The position numbers and the translations under genes were made by a program. From the NCBI GenBank assembly GCA_963169665.1, contig CAUJET010000113.1, positions 34,920 through 98,919 on the forward strand: a stretch of 64,000 nucleotides of DNA, given 5' to 3'. Source of the stretch: Actinomycetota bacterium. GTDB lineage: Bacteria > Actinomycetota > Acidimicrobiia > Acidimicrobiales > Ilumatobacteraceae. The notes under the pieces are model-generated. The model did no database searches. It saw only the letters and a program-made list of their open reading frames with translations, and had not been told where the DNA came from. Each line of letters starts with the position of its first letter. Position 1 is the first letter of the stretch. Below are positions 9,732-18,745 of the stretch, piece after piece.

Positions 9732-10676
9732 TCAGGCCAGTCCGACGAGCCGCTCGCTGAGGGTCCACAACCGGTCGGCCGTGTCGGGATCGATGGCGTA
9801 GGCGCGGACGCCGGTGTTGGCGCTCTCGTCGTCGGAGACGGCGGCCACGCCGCAGTCCTCGAGATAGGCGCCGCCCTGGCCGTCGAGCTCGGCGGCCGTT
9901 GCCGCCCACACCGAGGTCGCCGCACCCTGCGGGATCGTCTTCCAGGCGAACTCGCGGCCGCTGTCGGCGACCCGCGACATGAGGGTCTGGATGACCTCAG
10001 GGGTCATGTGCCGTCCCAGTTCGGTGTGGATCCCGCCGGGATGCACCGAGAACGCCTGTACCCCGGCGTCGCCGAAGCGCTGTTGGAAGCCGACCGCGAA
10101 CAGCGCGTTGGCCGTCTTGGCCCGGCCGTACGCCACGAACGGTTCGTACGTGGTGTGCTCGAAGTTCCAGTCGTCGAGGTCGACGGTCGCGAAGGCGTGA
10201 CCTCGCGAGCTGAGCGACACGAGCCGGCTCGCCGATCCGGCGACGAGGACGGGGGCGAGGAGCACGCCGAGCAGGAAGTGGCCCAGGTGATTGGTGCCGA
10301 ACTGCAGCTCGAACCCGTCGACGGTGGTGCCCTGTGGGCAGGCCATGATGCCGGCGTTGTTGATCAGCACGTCGAGCGTGCCGTGGTCGGCGAGGAAGCC
10401 GTCGGCGAAGGCTCGCACGCTGGCGAGCGACGCCAGGTCGACCTGGCGCAGGGTCAGCGCGGCGTCGGGATGCGCGACACGGATCCGGTCGGCGGCGGCC
10501 TCCCCGCGGGCCAGGTCGCGTACGGCCATCGTGACGGTCGCGCCGTGGGCGGCGAGGGCGCGCGAGGTCTCCTCGCCGAGCCCGGTGGACCCGCCGGTGA
10601 CGAGCACGTGGCGGCCGGTGAGGTCGTGGCCGGCGAGCACGTCGTCGGTGGTGGAGCTGAATCCGAAGGTGGTCAT
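9732..10676 (-). CDS. Short-chain dehydrogenase/reductase (retinol dehydrogenase-like)
   Basis: MTTFGFSSTTDDVLAGHDLTGRHVLVTGGSTGLGEETSRALAAHGATV..., NNAGIM motif. Confidence 0.9.
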   Translation of the reverse strand: MTTFGFSSTTDDVLAGHDLTGRHVLVTGGSTGLGEETSRALAAHGATVTMAVRDLARGEAAADRIRVAHPDAALTLRQVDLASLASVRAFADGFLADHGTLDVLINNAGIMACPQGTTVDGFELQFGTNHLGHFLLGVLLAPVLVAGSASRLVSLSSRGHAFATVDLDDWNFEHTTYEPFVAYGRAKTANALFAVGFQQRFGDAGVQAFSVHPGGIHTELGRHMTPEVIQTLMSRVADSGREFAWKTIPQGAATSVWAATAAELDGQGGAYLEDCGVAAVSDDESANTGVRAYAIDPDTADRLWTLSERLVGLA

Positions 10677-10894
10677 CGGGTCGAAGCCTGCCACAGCCCG
10701 CCGTCGGCGCCGACCGGATGCCGAGCTGGCCGCCGACCGGCCCGCTGACCGGCGACGGGATCGGCGTCGGCAGGAGTGATTTGGCGCATCACGGCCTACC
10801 CTTTGATGACCGGAATCAACGGCCGGGCGCCCAGCATTCGAGCAGCAGACCAGCGGCTCGCAGCTGAAGCCAGCAGAACCCAGCGAGGTCAACC

Positions 10895-11419
10895 TTGAAG
10901 TTCAAGAAGGGCGAAACCGTCATCTATCCCCAGCACGGTGCATGCATCGTGATGGGCACCAAGAAGATGGAGGCATTCGGTTCCACCCAGGAGTACCTCA
11001 TCCTGCGCACGGTCATCAACGAGATGACCCTGTCGGTTCCCACGCTGAAGGCGGCCGAGGTGGGCGTGCGCCCGCCGGTGTCGAGCGACGAACTCGAAGA
11101 CCTCGTGTCGGTGCTCTCGAAGGCCGACCCGCGCGTGCCCTCCAACTGGAGCCGTCGGTTCAAGAACCACCAGGAGAAGCTGAAGAGCGGCGACGTGTAC
11201 CAGGTGGCCGAAGTGGTCCGGAACCTGGCTGCCCGCAACCGTGACGCGTCGCTGTCGGCCGCCGAGCGCACGATGTACGACCGGGCCCGCATCAACCTGA
11301 TCAGCGAGATCGCCCCGGCGCTCAAGGTCAGCGCCGAGGAAGCCGAGCGCTACCTCGACGAGGCACTCGCGAAGGGCGTGCTGAAGCCCGCCAAGGAAGC
11401 CGCCAAGAAGAAGGCCTGA
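10895..11419 (+). CDS. carD: CarD family transcriptional regulator (TTG start)
   Basis: MKFKKGETVIYPQHGACIVMGTKKMEAFGSTQEYLILRTVINEMTLSVP...NWSRRFKNHQEKLKSGD; strong CarD pattern. Confidence 0.93.
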   Translation: MKFKKGETVIYPQHGACIVMGTKKMEAFGSTQEYLILRTVINEMTLSVPTLKAAEVGVRPPVSSDELEDLVSVLSKADPRVPSNWSRRFKNHQEKLKSGDVYQVAEVVRNLAARNRDASLSAAERTMYDRARINLISEIAPALKVSAEEAERYLDEALAKGVLKPAKEAAKKKA

Positions 11420-11451
11420 CGGCGCGCCGGCCTCAGCCGGACCCGTCCTGT

Positions 11452-11484
11452 GGATCGACCTCGGATCGACCTCGGATCGACGGC
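11452..11484. repeat. 11-bp direct repeat (GGATCGACCTC), about 3 units, between convergent genes
   Basis: ggatcgacctc ggatcgacctc ggatcgacggc read directly. Confidence 0.8.
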
Positions 11485-11485
11485 C

Positions 11486-11815
11486 TCAGTGGCCGTCGGG
11501 TCCCACCTCCTGCAGCCACACCGTCCGCCCGTCGGGGTCGGTGCTCGCCTGCACGAACGTCCCCCAGTGGGTCGCCTCCCACTCGCCCGACATCGCCGTG
11601 TGGTCGGCCACGTCGAGGTACACCTCCACGGTCGGTGCGACGTCTTCGTCGACGCTGTCGACGAAGACGTACGGGCCGGGTGACGGCGGATCGAGCTTGG
11701 CGCTGCCGTGGCCGGTCTCGAAGTCGAGGGTGAAGCCGAGCCGTTGCCAGTACTCGATGGTGGCCGCGTAGTCGGCGGTGGTGACGAGGAGGTGGTGGAT
11801 CCCGGTGACGCCCAT
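11486..11815 (-). CDS. VOC/glyoxalase family protein
   Basis: MGVTGIHHLLVTTADYAATIEYWQRLGFTLDFETGHG... Confidence 0.85.
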   Translation of the reverse strand: MGVTGIHHLLVTTADYAATIEYWQRLGFTLDFETGHGSAKLDPPSPGPYVFVDSVDEDVAPTVEVYLDVADHTAMSGEWEATHWGTFVQASTDPDGRTVWLQEVGPDGH

Positions 11816-11857
11816 GGCGTGCAACGTAGCGGCCGGCACGATCTACAGTCACCGGCC

Positions 11858-13234
11858 ATGTCGTCACGCGTGCAAGTGTCCCGGGAAGCCCTCGAGGGGA
11901 AGATCCGCAACGGTGAGATCGACACCGTGCTCATGGTGTTCCCTGATCTGCAAGGTCGTCTCGTGGGCAAGCGGACGACGGGCCGGTTCTTCCTGGAGCA
12001 CGTGGCCGACGACGGCACCGAGAACTGCGACTACCTGATCGCCTGCGACATGGACAACAACCCGGTCGCCGGGTACACGTTCACCAGCTACGAGCAGGGC
12101 TACGGCGACATGCTCGCTCGTGCAGACTGGGAGACCGTGCGGATCATCCCGTGGGTCGACCGCACCGCGATGATCATGTGCGACCTGCTCGACGTGACCA
12201 CCGGCGAGCTGATCGAGGTGGCACCGCGAACGATCCTGCAGCGTCAGGTGGAGGCGGCCGCCGCGCAGGGCTTCCTGCCGATGGTGGCCAGCGAGATCGA
12301 GTTCTACCTGTTCAAGGACACCTACGACGAGGCTCATCAGAAGGGCTACCGCGACCTGCAGCCGCACTCGCCGTGGCTCGAGGACTACCACATCCTCCAG
12401 ACCACCAAGGACGAGTACATCCTCGGCGCGATCCGCCGTGGGCTCGAGGCGGCCGGTGTGCCGGTGGAGTTCAGCAAGGGCGAGGCCGGCAAGGGCCAGC
12501 ACGAGATCAACCTCGACTACACCACGGCCGTCGAGATGGCCGACCGCAACAGCGTCTACAAGACGGCCGCGAAGGAGATCGCCCACCTCAACGGACGGTC
12601 GGTGAGCTTCATGGCCAAGTACGACTTCAACGACACCGGCTCGTCGTGTCACATCCACTCCAGCCTGTGGAGCCTCGACGGCTCGCAGGCGCTGTTCGAC
12701 GACCATCACGGGCCGCACGGCATGAGCAAGCTGTTCCAGCACTACCTCGCCGGCCTCATCGCGACCGCCCGCGAGTTCAGCCTGCTGTGGGCCCCGACGA
12801 TCAACAGCTACAAGCGGTTCCAGCTCGGGTCGTGGGCCCCGACGGGCATCGGCTGGGGCATCGACAACCGCACGCTCGGTTACCGCAAGGTGGGCCACGG
12901 TAAGGGCACCCGTGTCGAGTGCCGCATCCCGGGCAGCGACGCCAACTCGTACTTCGCGTTCGCCGGCACGCTCGCCGGCGGCTTGTACGGCATCCGTCAC
13001 GAGCTGCCGCTCGGCGAGCCGTTCAACGGCAACGGCTACGAGGCGCCCGAGATCGACCGCATCCCGTGGAACCTGCCCGACGCGATCGCCCTGTGGGAGC
13101 AGAGCTCGATCGCCAAGGAGTGCTTCGGCGAGGCCGTGCACCACCACATCCTCACGATGGCCAAGGCCGAGTGGGAGGCGTTCAACCACACCGTGACCGA
13201 CTGGGAACTCCGCCGCTACTGGGAGCGCATCTAG
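11858..13234 (+). CDS. Glutamine synthetase family protein
   Basis: MSSRVQVSREALEGKIRNGEIDTVLMVFPDLQGRLVGKRTTG..., EIEFYLFKDTYDEA, GQHEINLDYTTAVEMADRN, catalytic-domain features. Confidence 0.92.
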   Translation: MSSRVQVSREALEGKIRNGEIDTVLMVFPDLQGRLVGKRTTGRFFLEHVADDGTENCDYLIACDMDNNPVAGYTFTSYEQGYGDMLARADWETVRIIPWVDRTAMIMCDLLDVTTGELIEVAPRTILQRQVEAAAAQGFLPMVASEIEFYLFKDTYDEAHQKGYRDLQPHSPWLEDYHILQTTKDEYILGAIRRGLEAAGVPVEFSKGEAGKGQHEINLDYTTAVEMADRNSVYKTAAKEIAHLNGRSVSFMAKYDFNDTGSSCHIHSSLWSLDGSQALFDDHHGPHGMSKLFQHYLAGLIATAREFSLLWAPTINSYKRFQLGSWAPTGIGWGIDNRTLGYRKVGHGKGTRVECRIPGSDANSYFAFAGTLAGGLYGIRHELPLGEPFNGNGYEAPEIDRIPWNLPDAIALWEQSSIAKECFGEAVHHHILTMAKAEWEAFNHTVTDWELRRYWERI

Positions 13235-13279
13235 TTCCGTGAGCCAGATGCCGCGTGTCGCGGTGTTTCGCTCACGGAA
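13235..13279. repeat. Intergenic palindrome (copy a): 10-bp perfect outer arms with nested inner arms
   Basis: TTCCGTGAGC (13235-13244) / GCTCACGGAA (13270-13279); inner CCGCG-tgt-CGCGG (13251-13263). Confidence 0.85.
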
Positions 13280-13287
13280 GGCGATCG

Positions 13288-13330
13288 TCCGTGAGCGAAC
13301 GGCCGCGTGCGACGGCGTTTCGCTCACGGA
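13288..13330. repeat. Intergenic palindrome (copy b): 12-bp perfect outer arms with nested inner arms
   Basis: TCCGTGAGCGAA (13288-13299) / TTCGCTCACGGA (13319-13330); inner GCCG/CGGC around cgtgcga. Confidence 0.85.
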
Positions 13331-13363
13331 ACGCTGTTCGCTGGTCGACAAGAGCTCGGGGCG

Positions 13364-14476
13364 GTGACGGACGTGCAGCAGCTCTCGCCGCAGGATGCAC
13401 GCAGGATCGCGGTCCGGGCCCAACTCCTCGACGCCGATCGACCGACCGACCTCACGCAGGTGCTGCACCACCTCGCGGCCGTGCAGGTCGACGGCACGAA
13501 GGCCGTGGCCCCGAGCGCCGATCTCGTGCTGTGGAGCCGTCTGGGCACGTCGTACTCGATGGCACATCTCGCCGCGGCGCTGGCCGAACACCGAGTGGTC
13601 GACCTGCGGGGCATCCTCCGCCCGGCCGACGACGTGGCCCTGTACCGAGCCGAGATGGCTCGCTGGCCGGGCGTGGGTGAGGTGCCCGCCTACCGGCAGC
13701 GCCAGAGCGACTGGCTCGACGCGAACGACGGATGCCGTCGCGACGTCCTGCGGCGGTTGCGCAGCGAGGGTCCGCTGTCGTCGAAGGAGATCCCCGATTC
13801 ATGCGTGACGCCGTGGGCGTCGTCGGGGTGGAACAACAACAAGAACGTCGGGATGCTGCTCGAATTCATGGGCCAGCGAGGCGAGGTCGCAATCGCCGGT
13901 CACCGTGGTCGCGACCGCGTGTGGGACCTCGCTGAGCGGGTCTATCCCGACGTGCCGGCAGTGCCCGCCGGCGAGGCCGCACGCATCCGGGCCGAGCGGC
14001 GGTTGCGTTCACTCGGCATCGCACGCGCCCGCACCACCGAGACGCCGAACGAACCCAATGACGTCGGCGACATCGGGGTCACCGTCAGCGTCGAAGGTGT
14101 CCGAGGGGAGTGGCGGGCCGACCCGGACGCGCTCGACGCGCTCGGCCGCCCGTTCGAGGGACGTGCCGCGCTGCTGTCACCGCTCGACCGGCTCGTGTAC
14201 GACCGCGCCCGCATGGCGGAGCTGTTCGGGTTCGACTACGCGCTGGAGATGTACAAGCCCGCCACCGAACGGAAGTGGGGCTACTTCGCGTTGCCGATCC
14301 TGTGGGGTGACCGGTTGGCGGGAAAGCTCGATGCCACCACCGACAAGAGGCGTCGCACCCTGCGCGTCGACGCGGTCCACGAGGACGAACGGTTCACGAA
14401 GTCGATGGCCGCCGCCGTGGACCGCGAGATCGAAGACCTGACCCGCTGGATCGAACGCGAGGTGTTCGCCCGCTGA
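13364..14476 (+). CDS. Winged-helix DNA-binding protein, YcaQ/AlkZ-like DNA glycosylase family
   Basis: VTDVQQLSPQDARRIAVRAQLLDADRPTDLTQVLHHLAAVQVDGTKAVAPSADLVLWSRLG... typical of the HTH_42 family; GTG start chosen downstream of the palindromes. Confidence 0.8.
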   Translation: MTDVQQLSPQDARRIAVRAQLLDADRPTDLTQVLHHLAAVQVDGTKAVAPSADLVLWSRLGTSYSMAHLAAALAEHRVVDLRGILRPADDVALYRAEMARWPGVGEVPAYRQRQSDWLDANDGCRRDVLRRLRSEGPLSSKEIPDSCVTPWASSGWNNNKNVGMLLEFMGQRGEVAIAGHRGRDRVWDLAERVYPDVPAVPAGEAARIRAERRLRSLGIARARTTETPNEPNDVGDIGVTVSVEGVRGEWRADPDALDALGRPFEGRAALLSPLDRLVYDRARMAELFGFDYALEMYKPATERKWGYFALPILWGDRLAGKLDATTDKRRRTLRVDAVHEDERFTKSMAAAVDREIEDLTRWIEREVFAR

Positions 14477-15213
14477 ACGCTGGTGCAGCCGGGCGTGACC
14501 TCGAACTCGACGACGACCGGGACGTGGTCGCTGATGGCCCACCACCACTCGCCGCCGGGCGACTCCCATTGCTCGGTCACCCTCGAGCGTTCGGGCACGA
14601 GTACATAGTCGAGGCGTGAGCGCGGCGCGATGGAGGGGTTGGTGGGGCCGCCGCCGGGATCGCGCAGGGCGACGGGACGGAACTCGCGGATCACCTCCAC
14701 CTCGCCCGGTGCGTTGAGGTCGCCGGCCACCACGGCGAGCGGCGCCGACTCCTCCGCCACCAGCGCGGCGACGCGCCCTGCCTGGGCGATGCGCTCGTCG
14801 GGCTGTCGATGGGCAGCGAGGTGGGTGTCGTAGAGGCGCAGCCGGTCGTCGCCGCGCGAGACGGTGGCGGCGACCACGATGCGATGCCGGAACGTCCAGG
14901 TCGAGACGCCGGGCGAGATGGTGCGACGGGCGATCGACGACAGCGGGCCGGGGGACATGATCACCAGTCCCTCGGACAGCCACCAGGCGAGCGGCGTGTA
15001 CGGATGATGCTTGCGGGCCCACGTGTGGTGCCAGCCGAGCAGCCCGGTGAGCGTGGCCGCCTGCCCACGACGGATCTCCTGCAACGCGACGGCATCGGGC
15101 CGGTGTTCGCGGATCACCTCGGCCACGAGTTCGAGGTCGGGGCGGCCGGCGCCGCGCAGGTTCCACGTGAGGATCCGCCAGGGCCGTGCGGGGGTGGGAA
15201 CGGCTTCCGTCAT
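14281..15213 (-). CDS. Endonuclease/exonuclease/phosphatase family protein
   Basis: WRILTWNLRGAGRPDLELVAEVIREHRPDAVALQEIRRGQAATL...VVAGDLNAPGEVEV...ISDHVPVVVEFEV; last ~65 codons overlap the convergent gene. Confidence 0.88.
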   Translation of the reverse strand: MTEAVPTPARPWRILTWNLRGAGRPDLELVAEVIREHRPDAVALQEIRRGQAATLTGLLGWHHTWARKHHPYTPLAWWLSEGLVIMSPGPLSSIARRTISPGVSTWTFRHRIVVAATVSRGDDRLRLYDTHLAAHRQPDERIAQAGRVAALVAEESAPLAVVAGDLNAPGEVEVIREFRPVALRDPGGGPTNPSIAPRSRLDYVLVPERSRVTEQWESPGGEWWWAISDHVPVVVEFEVTPGCTSVQRANTSRSIQRVRSSISRSTAAAIDFVNRSSSWTASTRRVRRLLSVVASSFPANRSPHRIGNAK

Positions 15214-15251
15214 GCGGTGGTCAGTCTGGCCGGTCGGCTACCTTCCTCGCC

Positions 15252-16037
15252 ATGACTCGACTCGCGGGCAGGGTTGCCCTCATCACTGGTGCATCATCCG
15301 GACTCGGGCGCGTGGGCGCCGAGCGCTTCGCCCAGGAGGGCGCGAAGGTCGTCATCGCTGACATGGCCGACGGCAACGACGTGGTGGAGGCGATCGCCGC
15401 CGCCGGTGGCGAGGCCACCTACGTCGCCTGCGACGTCACCGACGAGGCCTCGGTGCAGAACGCCGTGCAGCACGCAGTCGAGACCTTCGGTGGCCTGCAC
15501 GTGCTGTACAACAACGCCGGCGTGATGCTCGGTGACGACGACAACCCGGTCACCACGAGCACCGAGACGTACCAGAAGACGATGGACATCAACGTGCTCG
15601 GCGTGCTGCTCGGCTGCAAGCACGCGATCCCCGAGATGCTGAAGAGCGCCGAGGAGAGCGGCCAGGCCTCGTCGATCGTGAACGTCGCCTCGTTCGTCGC
15701 CCACATGGGTGCGGCCACGCCGCAGATCGCGTACACCGCTTCGAAGGGTGCCGTGCTCGCGATGACCCGCGAGATCGCCACGATCTACGCCCGCCAGGGT
15801 CTGCGTGCCAACGCGCTGTGCCCCGGGCCGATCATGACCCCGCTGCTCGCGAAGTTCCTGAGCGACGACGCGAAGCGCAACCGCCGTCTCGTGCACATCC
15901 CGATGGGCCGCTTCGGCGAGCCGATCGAGATCGCCAACGGTGCGTTGTTCCTCGCCAGCAACGAGTCGAGCTGGATGACCGGCCAGTCGCTGATCATCGA
16001 CGGCGGCATCACCTCGGCATACGTCACCCCCGAGTGA
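15252..16037 (+). CDS. Short-chain dehydrogenase/reductase
   Basis: MTRLAGRVALITGASSGLGRVGAERFAQEGAKVVIADM..., YNNAGVM, YTASKGAV. Confidence 0.93.
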   Translation: MTRLAGRVALITGASSGLGRVGAERFAQEGAKVVIADMADGNDVVEAIAAAGGEATYVACDVTDEASVQNAVQHAVETFGGLHVLYNNAGVMLGDDDNPVTTSTETYQKTMDINVLGVLLGCKHAIPEMLKSAEESGQASSIVNVASFVAHMGAATPQIAYTASKGAVLAMTREIATIYARQGLRANALCPGPIMTPLLAKFLSDDAKRNRRLVHIPMGRFGEPIEIANGALFLASNESSWMTGQSLIIDGGITSAYVTPE

Positions 16038-16113
16038 CCGGGCAGCGGCCGACCAGCGGCACGCACGCCTCGACCGCTTCGATCGCTTCGATCTTCTGCG
16101 GGCGGGTGTCGTC

Positions 16114-17457
16114 GTGACACTGCACGGCGAGGGCGCGATCCCTGCCGACCTCGCACGCCGGTTCGCCGCCTTCATCGACGACCGCATCGCGCAGGCGCCC
16201 CTCGGTCGCACCCTGCCGCCGTCGGCGATGATGCCGTTGCTCGACGGTGCCATCACCGCCGACGGCCTCGGCGCCGACGCGGCCTGGAACCGGTTCGTCG
16301 ACCACGTCTCGCCGAACACGGTGGGCCTCGACAGCGAGCGCTACCTCGCCTTCATCCCGGTGTCACCGTCGGCCGCCGGCGTCTGGATGGATGCAGCGGT
16401 GAGCGCCGCCACGTACAGCGCCGAGTCGTGGCTGGAGGCGGCCGGTGTGGTCGCTGCGGAGAACCAGACCCTGCGCTGGCTGGCAGACGTGTTCGGCATG
16501 CCCGCATCGGCGGGCGGCTGCTTCATGAGCGGCGGGTCGATCGGCAACCTCAGCGCGCTCGCCGTGGCCCGTGAGCAGATGGGGGAGCGGCGCTCGGTCG
16601 CCGTCGCCGACACCGCGCACGCCTCGGTGTTCAACTCGCTTCGGATGCTTGGTCTGACCCGTGAGCCCGGGTACGAGATGATCGTCGTGCCGACCGGTGA
16701 CGACGGCAGGTTCACCGGCGCGGCCCTCGCCGCGGCCGTCGAGGGTCGCACCGACGTCGGGCTCGTCGTCGCCGCCGCCGGCTCCACCAACGCAGGTGTC
16801 GTCGACGATCTCGCGGGCCTCGCCGACGTGGCCGAACGGTTGGGCGCGTGGTTCCACGTCGACGGCGCGTACGGCGCGGCGGGCGCACTGCTGCCCGAGC
16901 TGCGCCACCTGTACGACGGGCTCGGTCGGGCCGACTCGCTCATCGTCGACCCGCACAAGTGGCTGTTCGCTCCCGAGGGGTCGTGCGCGCTGCTGTACAA
17001 GAACCCGGACCTCGCGGCGGCGGTGCACACCCAGCACGGGCCGTACATCGACATCCTGCACGGCGACGAGCCGTTGTGGAACCCGAGCGACTACGGCTAT
17101 CAGCTCACCCGGCGGGCGAGCGGCCTGCCGCTGTGGTTCGCGCTCGCGGTGCACGGCACCGATGCGCACGCTGAGGCGATCCGCCGCGGCATCGGACTCA
17201 CCCGGCTCGCGGCAGAGCGGCTGTCGGCGATCGACGAGGTCTCGCTCGTGATGCAGCCGCAGCTGGGCGTGTTGCTGTTCCGACGGGAGGGATGGGGGCG
17301 TGCCGAATGGGGTGCGTGGGCGCACCGTGTGCTCAGCGAGGGGATCGCGTTCGTCGCGCCCTCCACGTGGAAGGGTGAGCCGGTGGGCCGGCTGGTGTTC
17401 CTGCACCCGCGCACGCCCGAGACGGTGATCGACGAGATCGCCGCCACCCTGGCCTGA
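16114..17457 (+). CDS. PLP-dependent group II decarboxylase (aromatic-L-amino-acid/glutamate decarboxylase-like)
   Basis: FMSGGSIGNLSALAVAREQ, WFHVDGAYGAAGALLPE, SLIVDPHKWLFAPEGSCALL. Confidence 0.92.
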   Translation: MTLHGEGAIPADLARRFAAFIDDRIAQAPLGRTLPPSAMMPLLDGAITADGLGADAAWNRFVDHVSPNTVGLDSERYLAFIPVSPSAAGVWMDAAVSAATYSAESWLEAAGVVAAENQTLRWLADVFGMPASAGGCFMSGGSIGNLSALAVAREQMGERRSVAVADTAHASVFNSLRMLGLTREPGYEMIVVPTGDDGRFTGAALAAAVEGRTDVGLVVAAAGSTNAGVVDDLAGLADVAERLGAWFHVDGAYGAAGALLPELRHLYDGLGRADSLIVDPHKWLFAPEGSCALLYKNPDLAAAVHTQHGPYIDILHGDEPLWNPSDYGYQLTRRASGLPLWFALAVHGTDAHAEAIRRGIGLTRLAAERLSAIDEVSLVMQPQLGVLLFRREGWGRAEWGAWAHRVLSEGIAFVAPSTWKGEPVGRLVFLHPRTPETVIDEIAATLA

Positions 17458-17466
17458 CCGACCGCG

Positions 17467-18102
17467 TCAGCCGCGGAGCACGACCTCGCCCCGAGGTGTG
17501 TCGAGCACGGCAGCCAACGCCGGCTCGCCCTGCTCGATCGAGATCCGCGCGTCCTCACCGACGATGGCAACGCTGCGGCTCAGGTGGTTGGCCTCGTGTG
17601 AGTGCAACTGCAACGACCGGAGCACGACGGGCTGGTCGAGCGACACGGTGGGATGTTCGCTGTCGAGCCAGTCGATCAGGAACGGCATCGGTCCGATCCA
17701 GTGATCGAGTCGGGGGAAGGTGAGCCGCCACGACAGCAGTACCCCGTCGGGGCGGGCTCGCCACATGTCGCTGATCGGGCCCGGATCCGCGTCGGACGCG
17801 GCGAGCACCCGCACCACGTGGTCGAGCGGTGAGTCCGGGTGCGCGCACCACGCGACGAGGCGCTCACCCTCGAGCAGATGGATGTCGAACGGCATCGGGC
17901 CCTCGTGATGACGCTGGTCGCGGTCGGGCCCGACGATCTCGAGGTAGGCGCCGTCACCGAGAGCCACCAGTTCGTTGCGGGTGCCCCGGCCGAGGTGCTG
18001 ACCGCCTGGCGTCGGCGCGACGCCGAGCTGGGCACCGAGCGAGGCGACGGTGCGTTCGAGGTCGTCGGTGGCGTAGACGAGGTGGTCGATGATCCCGCTC
18101 AT
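17467..18102 (-). CDS. VOC/glyoxalase-like domain protein
   Basis: MSGIIDHLVYATDDLERTVASLGAQLGVAPTPGGQHLGRGTRNELVALGDGAYLEIVGPD... Confidence 0.85.
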   Translation of the reverse strand: MSGIIDHLVYATDDLERTVASLGAQLGVAPTPGGQHLGRGTRNELVALGDGAYLEIVGPDRDQRHHEGPMPFDIHLLEGERLVAWCAHPDSPLDHVVRVLAASDADPGPISDMWRARPDGVLLSWRLTFPRLDHWIGPMPFLIDWLDSEHPTVSLDQPVVLRSLQLHSHEANHLSRSVAIVGEDARISIEQGEPALAAVLDTPRGEVVLRG

Positions 18103-18123
18103 GCCCACATCATGATCCCGGGC

Positions 18124-18657
18124 TCAGCTCAGCGTGCGCACCGGATCGGAACCGTCCCAGCCGACCGCTGCGTCGCGCACCATGTCGTAGAACGCGAGCA
18201 GGCGCGGGGTCGGCTCGTACAGCTCCCAGTAGTGACCGCTCTGGGCGACGTCGTCGACGAACACGAACCGGGTGGTGCCCGCCATCGCACTCTGCGCCAG
18301 CGACAGTCCTGCGGCCTCGGCTCGCTCGATCGAGTCGGACACCGAGTCGGCGAGGCAGGCGAGGTGGTGCAGGCCGGTCTCGCCCTCGGCGAACCGTTCG
18401 GTCACGGCGCTGGGCGAGCGGTCGTGCTGGACGAACAGTTCGACCATGAACCCGCCCGACGGGCCGAGCATCCAGCCGTACGCGCTGGTGTGGTCGAACG
18501 TGCTCGGCCGACCGCGGTGCACCACGTCGGTGACCGGGATGTGGTCGCGCACGAAGAACGGGCCCGCGCCGTGGCGGTCGACCCAGCGCAGGGTGGCCAG
18601 CCGCGGATCGTCGACCACGTAGGCCACCTGCACCACCGGACCGAACATCGTGCTCAC
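18124..18657 (-). CDS. VOC/glyoxalase family protein (GTG start)
   Basis: VSTMFGPVVQVAYVVDDPRLATLRWVDRHGAGPFFVRDHIPVTDVVHRG... Confidence 0.8.
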   Translation of the reverse strand: MSTMFGPVVQVAYVVDDPRLATLRWVDRHGAGPFFVRDHIPVTDVVHRGRPSTFDHTSAYGWMLGPSGGFMVELFVQHDRSPSAVTERFAEGETGLHHLACLADSVSDSIERAEAAGLSLAQSAMAGTTRFVFVDDVAQSGHYWELYEPTPRLLAFYDMVRDAAVGWDGSDPVRTLS

Positions 18658-18745
18658 GCCGGGCACTGTAGGAGCCGCTCGATCTCCGGCCGCCAGCCAG
18701 GCGCGGGCCGGGAGGGCGCCCGAGCCCGTCGGTAGCCTGGCGGCG

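Noticed and set aside
13255-13680. Short + strand ORF running through the palindromes and the AlkZ-like start
   Set aside because: Out of frame with the supported gene and Arg/Gly-rich; artefact.
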